The position numbers were made by a program, and so were the translations under genes. From assembly GCA_023052935.1 (NCBI GenBank), contig CM041298.1, positions 52,707,813 to 52,771,812 on the forward strand: a DNA stretch of 64,000 bases. The letters are read 5' to 3'. The notes beneath the pieces are model-generated. The model did no database searches. It had not been told where the DNA came from and saw nothing but the letters and a program-made list of their open reading frames with translations. Below, piece after piece: positions 30,701 to 45,700 of this stretch. How positions within the stretch are numbered: the first letter of the stretch is position 1; every line of letters starts with the position of its first letter. This DNA comes from Piezodorus guildinii (lineage: Eukaryota; Arthropoda; Insecta; Hemiptera; Pentatomidae).

Positions 30701-33700
30701 TTAACACCATCAAGTTTTATTGACAATTAATATGGAAAAAGCATCTAAAATTAAATCTATTGTCTTTCTTCCTTTTATTCTGACTATCTTCTGGATGAAG
30801 TGGATTATGGAAACAAAAGCTTAGAGTGCCACAACTTTAGGAATTCCTGGTCTAGTTCAACATTAATCACTCTAAAATCATCCTCCAACACTCCCAAATA
30901 AAGTCTACTCAGATAGGAAAACCACTTTTTTGAAATGCTAATTTGACTTATCAGAAGTAAGAAAACATTAATTTTCTAAAGCAAAATAAGCCATGAAACA
31001 TAAAAAAATAAATTCTTTTCCATTAAAAATTAACTATGTTTAACTTTAATTCCATTAAATATGAAAGATAATAAGTGAAGCACTTAATAATAGAACTTTA
31101 TTTAAAAATAATTATACCAGGATATGTAATATGCTCAGTATTCTACATAAGAACCAGAATGGACATTTTCCCCTGATCCTCAACCCCAACTTGCTAGAGG
31201 TTGAGGTTGTGTCTGCTTTAAAATAGAGAATACACAAGAGGTAAAATATAATTTAAATTTTGTTTTAAATAAATACTGAATCTTGAAAGATAGAATGAGT
31301 CCACACAATAACCTTTACAGGTTAGTCAAATAACTAATTATGGATTAACAATGGTCCATTAGCGCAGAACAATGGATAAGAAACTTAGAGAAATAAAATA
31401 AACTGGAAATCATCAATCCAGAATACCACAAGAGAGTGAGGTCTTATTATCTACCAAGACCTTAAAGGCTTGTTTTAAACTTTAAAAGGCTGTTAGGATC
31501 AACTAGCTCATTCCACAATGGATACTCCAGGCAGTCAACACAAAAAAGTGTGAACCGTAACCTTGTGAGCCTATCGCAACAGCATATTATATGAAAAGAT
31601 GTTTCATCTTCTTGTGTACATAGTCTACACAGAGGCGTTCTTGGAATTCCAAGCTTGAGCATGTGATAGTTGAGTTTACAGTATCCCATATATATAGCAG
31701 TTATAGTTTTTTCTTCCGAGTACTATTTGGTGTCTGAGTTTATTTGGTCCGAAGAGAGATGCCACTGGAGAATTCAGAAGGCCACATAACGCATAGTTGC
31801 GGAGCTTGTACCCTGTCAGTATTTTTGAGTTGATAGCATCACGGTGACTCAAATGGGCATGTAAAGTTGTTGGGCTCAGTGAAGAACAAATTCCGAAAAA
31901 GTTGGTATGTGCTGAACCGACAGGTAGGCATCTGAGAGGTAGGGAAAAGCGTTGTTGGGAGGAATGTCTGATCTCGGGGGCTTGAGCTTGAACAGTGATC
32001 ATTGGAAGAATCTGTGCAGGCAACATTTGATATCGCATCGACCCTCAGGTTCCATAAGCCTATAATTTCTCCTGTATTATTTATATCAAAATTAAACTAT
32101 GTTTGTCACAGCATAGAGTGATAATAAAATAAGATAATAACTGCATATTAAATGGAAACAAAAGCTTAGAGTGGATCAGATTAGAAACAAAAGATTAGAG
32201 TGGAATGTTTCTGGTATGCCTAACATTCTGACCAAGTAACGTCGACTTCTACCTTCTTCTAGTAATGCAATTATTCTGGCAACTGTCCTCGCTTGAAACA
32301 CCATTTTATTACAAGAAAATTATTTAAGAACAACCGAACATAAAAAAAAAAAGGGAAAAAAAAAACCGGAGAAAGAGCAATAAAAAAAACCGGTGCACCT
32401 ACATTTTTGTAAATATCTTTTTGTTAAACCAAAATAAACCTCCTAATTTTTTCTTAGTGAAGTATATACTATATGATTCTAAGACAAAAGGAAAATGAAG
32501 AAAAAATGACATAATAAAAAAGAAAAAAAATTAATAATAAAAAAGCTAAATATGATAAAAACAAAAATTGTCTTATTTATATTTTTAAACTTCAATTAAA
32601 CAAAAAAAACAATGCATCCTCAATACCCGGTATTTCCTCCTCTGGCTCTGATGACTGCTTCAATCCTCCTAGGCATACTTTGAATGAGGATAGCTACCCG
32701 TTCCTGGGGGATGGCCTACCACTCCTTCCACTAGCACTGTTCTGAGGTCCTCCTGTAGGGTAGCTGGAGGGTTTGACTGCTGCCGTACACTCCTCCCTAA
32801 CTGGTCCCATAGCTGCTCTATAGGATTCAGATCTGGGCTTTGAGCTGGCCACAGCAGAGTACAAATGCCGACCTCATCCAGGTACTCTGTCACTACATTT
32901 GCTGTGTGTGGACGGGCATTATCATGCATTAAGCAAAAATTTTCACCAATGAAAGGCTTAAAAGGCATCCACATATTCCTCTAGAACGTCCGTAATGTGC
33001 AAAATTGCATTGAGGGAAGGTCTGTTGAAGACGTGGAGGTCTGTCCTCGCTTGTGATGTGATACCTCCCCACACCATAATTGTCCCAATTGCGTTACTCA
33101 CCGTTTCAGCGATGTTGCACTGACTGTACCTCTCCTCCCTTCTTCTCCATACTCTTACTCGTCTATCCTAAGTATACAGGTTGAACCTGGACTCGTCGCT
33201 GAACATATCTGAGGCCCATTCAGGCTCAGAACAATTAGTGTGTTCTTGGCAAAATTGAAGGCGAGCATTTCGGTGAGCTACCGTCAACTGAGGACCTGTT
33301 GCTGGTCCCCAGAGTGCAAATTCACTTCAGCAAACCTTTTCCTTATTGTACATACACTCATGTTCACCTAGTGAGCCATTCTCAGCGGACAAGCGGTTTC
33401 TACAGCTGTTTGTGTACGGTTCCTTAACGCTTTCATTATGATGAAACGGTCATCTGCCCTCAGATCCTGGCCTCCTCGTGTAAAGTCCTGTCTCCCGGTA
33501 CCTCTGAAAGGCCCTTCGAACCGTTGTTTCTGGTATGCCTAACATTCTGACCAAGTAACGTCGACTTCTACCTTCTTCTAGTAATGCAATTATTCTGGCA
33601 ACTGTCCTCGCTTGAAACACCATTTTATTACAAGAAAATTATTTAAGAACAACCGAACATAAAAAAAAAAAGGAAAAAAGAAAATTAAAACAAAAAGCAC

Positions 33701-36700
33701 TTTATAAAGGAAAACGTGTAACATTAAAGTCCTATTATCTACTGATGCAGTCTTGCTTATGAACGCTTATCTATTTATTGTTTACCATGGAGGATTATTA
33801 ACATAATATTGAAGTGAAATGTGTTAATTTTAGATAAGAAATGAAAAATAGATGCTAGGACGCATTATGCTTCCGTTAAGATACATTTATTAATAAAAAT
33901 CTAGGTGTGCCGATTTTTTTGACCGCTAGTGTATGTCAGTATCCCCCATAAATCAACTATGAACTGTAATTAGTAACATTTTTGAAATAACAATATTATA
34001 CATCAGCAAACATCACTACTACTATGGAGTGCCTTATATCAATAAAAATAATTTAAAAAATAAATTTGAAATGAATATATAAAAACACATTAAACAGCAC
34101 TAGAAATTTCCCAACAAAAAATTTTTGCGGACCTCATCATACAATTATTTCAATGGCAAAGACCCCCTAAAACTTTAATATTAGACATATATTTAGATTT
34201 TTATTGGACTACACTGTATCATGTATAATGCGTGCAAAATACCTCTACCAAAACTCTAAAAACAGCATAGTTGGGAAAATATAAAAGAAAAAAGAACTAG
34301 GCTCTAGGAGTTTACTTCAATCTGTGAAACAATGAATTGAATAATTTGAATGCTCGCATTATCGCCCTATATGCCTCTCACCAATTATCTACAAACTTTA
34401 TACGTTTATTCTGGAGGGAAGGGTAAGCCCCCTTGTAGAGCACCTAATTGGAGAAGAACAAGCCGGGTTCAGACCAGGACGGCAAATCCAGGACCACATT
34501 TTCTCTATGTGGAATGTTCTCCAGAAATCTTGGGGCAGAGACAAAAGTATGTATTTCGCCTTCCTTGACCTCAAAGCAGCGTTTGACTCCGTTCCAAGAC
34601 AAAAAATATGGGAGGCCCTCAGAGTTAAGAATGCCCCAAGAAACTTGGCAGAAGCCATTAAATCCATTTATCAAAAACCAAAAGGAGTAGTAAGGCTGAA
34701 TGGACAGGAATCTGATGTCTTCAGCATAGTAAGGGGGGTCAAACAAGGGGACAGTTTAAGCCCTTTGCTATTCTTGCTCTACATGGATGGAGCGGCCACC
34801 AAATAGGAAAGAAGAACGGAGAGGACCTTCCTGGGCCGTAGAAACCTTCTTCCAGTGGTGATTCAACTTCTCCTCTGCGCGGATGACATTGTTCTTGTGG
34901 CGGACATGGTTGATAAATTACAGCAAGCGGTGACTGAATGGCAATAAGAAGAGCTCAGCTGAAAAGCAATGAAAATAAATACCAGCAAAAGCAAGATACT
35001 ACAAGTGGGAAGGCAAGTGGAAGATTTCCATATATACTGTAACGGAGAGAAAATGGAAGTAGTTACGAATTTCACCTACCTCAGCAAAGTTATAGAAAGA
35101 TCTGGTAAAGTAGACTCAGAGATATCAAATAGAATTAGGAAGGCAAATGCAGTCTACTATCAGATCTGCAATCTAGCTCCATATCTTCAAGTCAGTATAT
35201 TTGCCTATACTACTATATGGAGCTGAAAGCTGGATATTGATGTACCGGCAGGAGAGCAGAGTCACAGCTGCTGAAATGAAGTTCCAGCGAACAACAGTGG
35301 GAAAGACAAGAAATCGTGTCATGATACATAAACTGGATGATACAGGAACTGGAGGTTGTGCCGTTAAAAGAAATTCTGCAAACCTGTAAGTTGAAGTGGT
35401 TCGGCCATGCCATTACAATGGAGGAACACAGAAATCCCCTAAAACCCATGGATTACGTGCCAGATGGGAGAAGGCTTCGAGGGCAACCAAAAATGTCCTA
35501 TCTGGAGTAGATCGACAAAGTTTGTAGAGGAAGAGGGAAAGATCTTCGCCAGGCCAGGAACCTTGCTGAGAATAGAGAGGATTGGATCCGAAGGCTAAAC
35601 GCTCCCCAACGCTGATAAGGCACTGTAGGGAGAAGCTTAAGAAGAAGATGTTGAACTTAGCAGAAGGTCCTAGGATTTTTTAAAGGGAGTGAAAAATACT
35701 TTGTTATGGCTCCTTCAGAGGGAACGTAAAGTGGTGATCCAAAGCACCTGCTAAATCAAGTACTCGTTGAAGATACCCATCCTAATTAAACTTGGATGAG
35801 CAAAATTTAGGACTTCCTTTTTAATATTGTCCGATTGTCACAGTAACAGAAAACGACGTTAAATGAATATAAATAAACTACAATTTAAAACTTATACAAG
35901 ACGGTATTTATTCATCTACTAATAAAGATATAAAATATTGTTCATTATCTTATGCAATATCATTATCTGTATAAATGGTGAATTTTAGGGAAGTGATTGT
36001 GCCGTATCAGACACCTATCAGTAAATACCGGCAAATATATCATTTAGAATGTTAAATTTGTCCATGCAGAATATGTGATTCTTAATAAAAGCTACATACA
36101 TACATAGTTGGCGCAACAACCCGTGAATGGGTCAAGGCCTCCTCTAAAAGTCTCTGCCAGTTGGCCTTGTATCCACCATGATAAATCAATATCAAAAGAT
36201 ATTGACTTTAATTAATAATAGTTATGATCAAATTTTTCTGAACCAATTAGCTTTATGATTAAAAATATTCATGATTTCATAAAACATATTGTTTTTATAA
36301 ATTACGATTTTGATTGTATTTTTTCACTTGGTTAATATTGAATGGTAAGCAAAGTGCTGCGGTCTAGTTGATAGAGTACTAGTCTACTGTTCCCCGGGTT
36401 CAACCCAGGTTGGGGTAGAATTATTTATTTTGTTACTTCAGCCGTGAAGTGATCCTGAGGTATGGAGAACCTCCTGAGGCACAACCAGCCTCTATAAAGT
36501 GGGTATCCAAAAAATGGGGGAAAACTTGGCAGCTGAGCATGATCTAGGCCTAGTCACCTCATTGCATGGCTGTTGGCTGTGAATCAGTACGAATCTCTTT
36601 ATGTACTGAACTCAAGACTTTAAATGGGTAGTAGAAGCACGGGATTTTTTTTTAATAAAGAAAAAATGAATAAAAAAAAAAATATTTACTCCATTATTGG

Positions 36701-39700
36701 ACAGAATCTAACAAGGAAGTGTTGGTGTCATGAATTACTACACAAGAGACGAAAGGTTAAAATGCAGGCTTTTCCGTCAATGAAATACTTAACATATTAA
36801 TCATTCAATTACTAATGATAGTGCCTATCAATGGTTCATAAAGAAATAAATAGCGATGTTTATATTTGAAAAATTAAGTTACCACTGTTAATATTTAAGA
36901 ATATATGGCAATGTATGTAACTTTGTCTGGGGGAATAGAAAATACATTATTCAAGAAAAATTTGACTTTAAAAAATCAACTAATACTTCAGCAAATAAAA
37001 GCCTTTGACTGTGAATGGGGAGTGATAAGAGCTTCAACTGACTTGGTCAACTACTGCAAGACATTTATTTTTATGCTTGGAGGACTAGAGGACTTAATTA
37101 TCTTAAAAATATAATATATAATAATAAGTTACCATTAAATTACCAGTTATAACTTATTTTATACTTACTTAGCCATATATGAAAATAACATAAAGGAAAA
37201 GTATTGGGATATTGTTTGAAAATTTTGGAATTCTTGCTTTCAATAAAAATACCTGTTTAAGGGCTCCTGGGTCCAAATAACTAAGTCTCACGAAATGGTC
37301 TGCAATTGTTCTAGCGTCCGTCTGTATTTTAACAGACTAGCTTGAAATTGAAATTACATATTTATGGTAGGCATATGTCTGGAATAAAACAGCACGCTGT
37401 TAACTAAAATTACTGGCTGTTTTTCGTCATCGATTTCATACCTTTTTAGTCGTTTCGAAAACAAAGCTTGAACAATTTTGATGAAACTTGTTCAAGTCAT
37501 CTTGTATCAAATGATAAAGAAAATTGTATTAGCGAATAAATCAAAAAATATGCATTTTGGAGGGAATTATATATATGATCAAATGAAATACGGCAGTGTA
37601 TTCGGTAACAAAACTGGAGCCCCAGATGAAATGCAATGCAAAGTATGTCCAAATGTAGAAGAGTGTGAATGAACTGCAGGATTTCCTGACACGCAACCAT
37701 CCAGTTCTCTTCGAGATACAAAGAAACAAAATAAAGTCTAAGCTTTCATATTGATCAAAAGGTAAAAGAAAATCTCAACCAATGTATGGGATTATCAAAT
37801 CTATCATAGGTTGATAACTTAAAAAATCCAGATAGTAACCTTAACCTTAACCCCTTATAACCTAAATGCTATAATTTGGAGACCCTAACAATATACATTT
37901 TGCTTTGTTTCTTTTTTGATTGTTCAATATTTTCTAGGAGATCTTACAGACTTAAACGAAACTTATGTTTACCGGGAAGGTTTTTTTATTAAAATAAGTT
38001 ATACTGAAGTATAACGAATAAAGTGAAATCTTTGAAATTTCTTCCCGTGCAAACAATACAATATTATAAAATTAAAAGGACAAATTAATAAATACTTTAA
38101 AAGAAAATTAAATGTTTTAGGTTCATTAAACCAAAAAAATAAAAAATTGATAAAACATATCGCCAAGCTTGTCATATAAATGCTGAAGATAGTTGAAAAT
38201 GAAAATATCCATCTGGTGAAGCAGAATATAGTCAATTATTTTCTCCATATAACTTGATAAAAAATAATAATAAGATGTTTTCTAATTTCTTCATATTTCT
38301 TTTCTGAAAACACAAACTAGGCAACCTCCAAAGAACATTTTCAGTCCTATATTTGAAAAGGAAGAATTATTTTTGTTCTTTGACTAAGTTGACTTATAAT
38401 ATCATTAAATACAAAGTAAAATAAAATGGTTTTCCATCTTTTCAACTTTTTAGGGCTAGTCCAGTATCACTAATAGTAAGATAGTTTTTTTTTTTTTAAT
38501 TAGCAATGAAGGTATAGAAAAGTCTGTTTTAACCACATTTCAGAAGAGAATTTAACATATACAAAGCATAGAATTTTCTTATAAAAAACCTGAGATAAAA
38601 TTTAGCAATAATTAAAAACTGAAAACACATAGAGGAATTTTCTTGCAGGAATAAAGAAAAAAAATGAAGACAATTTAAAAGTCAATGAGTTAAAAGATAA
38701 TAAATAAAGATAAATAATATAGATAAATACTTCTTTTCTTCAATCTTTTAAAAGTCATTCAACAAAGCTAAATAGGAAAGTCAGGAAACAGGAGGGAAAC
38801 CAATGAGAAAAAATAAAATAAATAAACATAATACACCGAATACAAATCTCGAAAGTAACAAACCTAATTTTGATATGAGACGAAACAGGAGAAGTGTTCC
38901 GTTTCCTATGAGAGGTTTTTTCTTTTTTCCTACTTCTCTCATCAGAGCTTGGAGATTCGCTTCTGGCTTTCTTTTTATCTTCAACTTTAACCGGTGCACT
39001 TTCCTTTGGTTTTTCTTCAGACTTCCCCTGAGTAGACCACTCCAATAATTCCTTCCTTTCGAATATAGGCCGTTTTCCTTCATCTGTCCCCCATAAAAAA
39101 TAATGCAAATTAAACCTACCACATTTATAACTGAAACCAATCACATGGACCTATCTTCTTTAAATTTTCATAAGTTATAAATGATAAATTAAAAAAAAAA
39201 AAGAAAAAAAAAAGGTAGCAGCAACTGATATCCAGAACGAGATATTTGAGGCTGCCAAAAATAATTCAGCAGTAGTTGAAAATAGTAAAAAGGATTAGTA
39301 AGAAGAAAGATTTTCTGAAACAGATCTCGAATCTTAAATGTAATTTAAACACCTAAATTGTTAATACTCACATGCACAAAAGCTACATTAACAATAAAAG
39401 AAAAGAGAACATACATTTGAGAAGTAATTCATACTGACATAACAAATTTTCAAATTAATAAAACTACTAACAATAAATAACATCCAGAGTTAAATAAAGT
39501 GAAAGTGATAAGTTTTAACAACATGCGCCATATCTTATAACAAAAGTAACATAAAAATTACAATTGTAGTCAGAGGGCTTAAAGGAAGCCTCATCATATT
39601 ACTTGGAATTCTCTTAAAACTCCAAATAAAATGTAAGCTGAAGATTATAGAGGCTAGATAATTTAGTCCATAACCAAATACTATTGAAATTCCAGCTGTC

Positions 39701-42700
39701 TTGATAAATAAAGAAACAACTGATTTTACATGATTTACATTACAAGAATAAGTGTTGTATAGATTAAATTTTTTAAAAATATTTTCAAGAACTGGTTCAT
39801 CAACCCATCATAATCCAAAATTAAAAAGGCCAATATTAATTTGCTTAAGAGTGTAGTTTGAATGTACACATATTTCAACATAACAATCAGAATATTAAAA
39901 AAAATAATGAAAACAACAATTAAGGAAGGAGAAAAAAAATTTAATAGTCTTTGCAAGGCAAAGGTAAAGTTAACCACTTTAACCAATTCAGCAAAACCAT
40001 ACTGACACCAAGCAATAGAAATTAAAATATATCATAACCGCAAATGCAATAGTAAGTTTATTATGTAAAACATACATTTCATAATTGAGTAATAACATTC
40101 AGAACGTTATAACCTTTACTTTTCCTGATAAACATATCCAAAAGAACATAAGTCATAAAATGAAAGAACTTTTTTAAATTGTAACATAGAAATACAATCT
40201 AACAGATATATAAATAAAAGATAACAAATTATTTAGTTGTTCTCCTGTCTATTCTTTCTTTTCATAGCAAAATGCCTCTCTACTAAAAGCACTCGTTGAA
40301 CTGTTGGTATATAATATTTCTTCAATTGAAAAAAATCTAATTACTTTTAAACATCTTTAATTGATAAAAGAGTAATCAAAGAAGCAAAGCAGCTATCAAG
40401 ATTTGAATACTGTGATTCAAAGTGCTTTAGAATAAGATAAAAACCTATCACTTTTGAGAATCATTAAAAAAAAAAAGTTTAAAATTGCAGAACTAAAAAA
40501 AAAAAAAGAAAAAAAAAAGTCAATGTGATTTTTTCTTCTTGTTCTTCTGAATCAATAGAGCCAAATGAGAACATAATAAACAACATCTCTGATCATATTA
40601 GATCATAAATGGTTAGGGCAGCAACCATCATTCAGAATTTTAAATGAATGAATTACCGCTTGGTCTTATGATTTTCTCTTCTTTTCATAAGCTATAAACT
40701 CTATTTGCATTAATCCACAACAATTAATCATGCATTTAAATAAAATATTCTATCAATAAACAGTACCATACAAAATAATGATGAAATTAATAGCAAGTAA
40801 CTAATTAATAAAAAGATTTGTAAATAAATTGAAAAGGAAGAAATAAGATTTTAAAAATGCTGATAAAATTATTGAGGGGAAAAGATTAGGTTATAAATAG
40901 TGCAGGCAATACTTTCATTCCTTTTTCTTCTAAATACTTCATTCTTCTTTATACTATAATGAAAATAAATATTGAAAAAAAAATTATAATTAATTCTAAC
41001 AAGTAGTATCTTTTTAAAATGAAATGTGTTGTATGTATGGCATTCAGATTAGATTATTTAAATTTATTAATTTATATCACAAATATTTAATTTAATATAA
41101 AAGAAAATTATTTTATTTTAAATAAATACTTTCTTGAAGTGGTACTGTACAGTATTTTTTTCATAATAATTTTATAGCACATTTACTTGTAATACTTTCT
41201 ACTTACCTATATGAATATTATAATATATATATATATATATATATATTTTAACGGAGATAACAACAATTTATAGACCTTGAGTCCAAATAACCGAATCCCG
41301 CAAAAAAATCTATGTGTGTGGTAAGTCTAGCATGAAAAAGAAAAGTCACACAAAGTTGAAATTTCATAATTAAGACACCTATACACTCAAGATGTTATAG
41401 CAACAGCACTAAAATTGGCTGACCGAAAGTGTTACTTTATACCTTGTATTCTGCAACTTTTTATGATTTTCTCATAAATGGCTCTACGATTATGATTAAA
41501 CTTGCCATATGGATGTCACATTTAATAGGCTTTAACATCATGGATGGAGGTTTCATTTTGAAATAGTCCGATGGGACTTAAATACCGATATTTTAAATTT
41601 TCATCGCTTAAAGTACCTTTAATTATATAGATTCAGAAGAATTACCCATATCGTCTAATTAGTAAAAATAAAAAGGTGGCTTAATATAAAAGTTAAACGA
41701 ATTTGATATCTAAATAAAGGAGATAAGAGATAAGAACAGCAACATAGGTGTATAATATACTGTTGGAAAGCCAAAGATTTTAGAAAAAATATTACCTTAA
41801 ATACAAAGTTGTAAAAAGTATTGTAAAGTGTCAAATAGGGCATAAAGTTATTACTGATACTTATACATAACAAAACTGAATAACTTTAACTTGTAGTTTT
41901 AAATTTTTAAATTGAAGTTTATTTAATAGTTCTTAAATTGATTTTAACAGCCGAGGTAAGTAAAAATCGTGTATTCCCGTACCAGATTTTTTTTTTAAGT
42001 ACAGTTGTAAATGTCCATAAAAACAATAAATACTTTGACAACCTAGAAAGTAAGAGAAACTTAAATTTTATTTTAAAAAGATACTTACTGTGACCAACTC
42101 ACCTAAAAATTATTATTTCTAACTTGAACTTATTTACGATACATTTAAGGCTTAAGTAAATAAAAGTTTAAAAAATATAAAAAAAATGTAGTTGTAAACC
42201 CTTATTAACTGTGCCCCTCTTTTACACGAGTAAACAATTTTTTTTTACATCAAATATTATCATTTGATGAGTTTGGTTAAAATTACAATTTAAAATATTA
42301 GATCATTATAATCAGGTCATTAGATGGATAATGATAAATAATGCCACTTATTTAACCGACACTCCCAGTGTCATTTGTATCCAGATGATCTACAAATATA
42401 AATTTTCTTCTATCCTGCTGATATACTCGAGGGTTCCCATAAGCTCCAAGGGGATATTGATAACATTAACCATTGGGCTTCGGAAAATAAGCTGAACAAA
42501 CAAAGGCCGTGCTCACTTTCTTAGAACCATCCCACAATTCTCTTTTCTACTATTCCTAACTTGTCACCTCTCATTGCTCCCCACTTTTCCTATGGAAGCT
42601 TAAAGAGGACTCTCTGGTGAGAACGAGATCAGACAAAAAAAAGATTAATGAACTTCTTTATCAGATTTATTTATGGTCTTCCACGACGACCTCACATTTC

Positions 42701-45700
42701 TCACTGGTATTCTGGTCAAGGGTGGCTTCGTCTTGATTCCTGAAGAAAATACCTACTCGGTCTTTTTATTCCGATCCTTAACAGTTAGAAAACCTTCCTA
42801 TATCCTCAAATTCTTCAATGCACATTCTTTCATACACATCTTAAACACAAGATCTCAACCTACTGATTTATATATGTCTTCTGCCCTTGAAAAATTCTTT
42901 ATCATCCATACAACCATACTTTAAAACTCCTTACCCATCTCCTTTCGTTAGGTCTCTTACCTAATCGCATGCATGCACAATTTATTTCTCCAACTCCTCA
43001 AAGAAAATAGCACATATGTGACCAATCATGACAAAACCAATTTGAGATATTAAGTATACAACTAAAGTTTTATTATGGTTTTATTCTTATTTATTTTCTG
43101 TTCCTTTATTATCCTTTATTATTTATTATTGTTCTTAAGGGTAGTCTAAGAATAAAACTTTATAATTATATGTCTTTATTTTATAATTCACTGAATGTAA
43201 AAAGTAAACATTCACTTTGATTTTACAAGGATTCGTTATTAATGTAGCAGAAAGCAATAGGATATTTTAGATTTTATTTAGCGTCACTTCATGCTACTGT
43301 GGCCTAATCGGACGATGCTACAGAGCGATTCCTAAATTTTGCCTATCCAGGATTAATTAAGGTAGGGATCTTTAACAAGTACCTGACATCTCACAGGCTA
43401 GGGAACACCGTTTACGTCCCCTTCGAAGGAGGGCATATCAAGGATTTTTTACTCTCTTTATATAATCTTAGGCCCATCTGCCAGGTTTGAACCTATGACA
43501 TTGGTCATAGAAGGCTTTTGTGCTATCCAATAAAACATAATTGACAGCGGATAACTTAACAGCCCTTCTATGCCACAGTTCACGGGTTTAAACCCAGCCG
43601 ATGGCTCTAGAATTTTTTAAGGGAGTGAAAAATCCTAGGATATGTTGTCCTTCAAGGGGACATAAAGCCTGTGCGATATCAGGTACTCGTTAAAGATCAC
43701 TTTACTGATTAAACCTGGATAGGCAAAATTAAGGACTCTCACTGTAGCATTGTTTCATTAGCCACAGAAGCATCAAGCAATGTTAAATGCAATAGGATAT
43801 ATTTAATTTTAACATAAAAAATTGTTTGATTCATTGAAAATAATTGGCTATTTATTGTAGAAATGATTCTCAATAGTGAAAATAAGATAGTCATTACATG
43901 AAACCCTGATGATCTACAATGGTAATCCAATCCTACAGGTAACAAACCTATTTTAACCAGAGTGAGTCAGTCAAGACTTATTCCGTAAAAACACCATAGG
44001 AAAAAAATAAAAATCAACTATCCCAAGATGGATTTTACCAACAACATGTGACTTCGAGTTCGCTAAGGTGTGGTAGCCTTGACTCACTAGGCCTTCACAA
44101 CCTCATTTTTTATTGACTTTGACTAATCCCTCATACTAAATTACTAAAACTTTATCAAAACTTTTAAAACAGGAATTTAAACAAGATTAATTGAAAAAAA
44201 AAAAAATATTACACAAAGGCAATAAATAGACTCCAGAAATCATTACTCCTTAGTCACAAGTAATAGAAGTGCAAGTTCCTTGAAAGTTATATGAATCAAT
44301 TTGGCACAAAAATATATACCAACATATACTTAATAAAACAGAAATTATATTTTATCTGCAAAAATTATTTTTAATAGCACATTCAACATATAAACTATAA
44401 AAAAAGTTAATCATGATTAAACAAAATTATAACTGGTCAGTACTAGATATTGGGTGACCACCCACTGAAAATAGTTAGGATAAGATCCTTCAATTGATTG
44501 ATTACCCCTCAGTCAGGCATGTGAAGCTGAGAAAATGCACTTCATCATTTGACACAGTGTAATGTAGCAGCACCAACAAAACTAATGCCGATGAAACCAA
44601 ACAACAGTTTTCAAAGATTGGACAAGGATCTTTTCAATAATCATCATTATTGTCAGATAAGGCAAATAGAACTGGTGATATTTGAAAATGATTCGCATTA
44701 CTAACAAAAACCAAACAAACTTGTGGATCTGACTAATAAATAAATGCATCAATATTATTAGTAAAAAAATATTATTAAACTTTTTTGTACCAACAAGATA
44801 CCAGTCTATCCCAGCAGGCACCCATTACCTGTTTTTCTTACCTTACTTCATGAAAAAACAAAACAATAGAATACACCATGATATCTCTGTTTAAGGAATC
44901 ATTTCTGCAAGATTACCTTCAATATATTTTTGTTTACTCATTTATCTAACAAGTAATAGATTGATTATTTTAAAACCTGATTTCTTCTGATTGATAATAT
45001 AACAATCAATTTAAATCATTAATGATATTGCACATCATGATTATTCTACTAATAATTCATGTTACACTGCTTTGAACATAGCATTCAATCACAAACCTCA
45101 GTCAATTTTGAAACCCGTTATCAGTCTTTGTTCACCCATCAAACTATAAAAAAAGTTGCCCAACTTTGAAATATAATTTAAAGTAGAATTATTTTAAACA
45201 ATTATCACACAATTCATTCTTTTCTTTCTTCAATAGGAGCTTGTAGTAAATCTTTCCATCTTCAATTTTTTTCTGATCAAGGCTACATCTGTGGACTCTA
45301 TGGTATATGGATTCTGTTTTCTCAGCTCGAAGGAAACATTTCATCCAACGCCACTTCAATTCAATAAAAGCAATCGCCAAAGAGGAAAGAATTTAGAAGC
45401 AAAATAATTTTATAAAGTGGGTTTATTTTTAATTAATCTTAATTCAGAAACTTACCTATTTGAATTTTGAATTTTTCAAGTTGAATTTACAAACTGATAC
45501 CGGAATAAAACACTATTGAATATAAGATCACCAAGTTTTTAAAAATGACCGTAAACACAATAATTTAGAAAGAACAATTAAATAAATTGAATTACCTCAG
45601 GAATATCTTAAGTCTTCTTTCTTCAAAGGAGTAAGATCGGGTCTATAATGTTCATCTCAACTAAGGAAAAAAAAAATCAAATCAATAATAATGAAATAAA

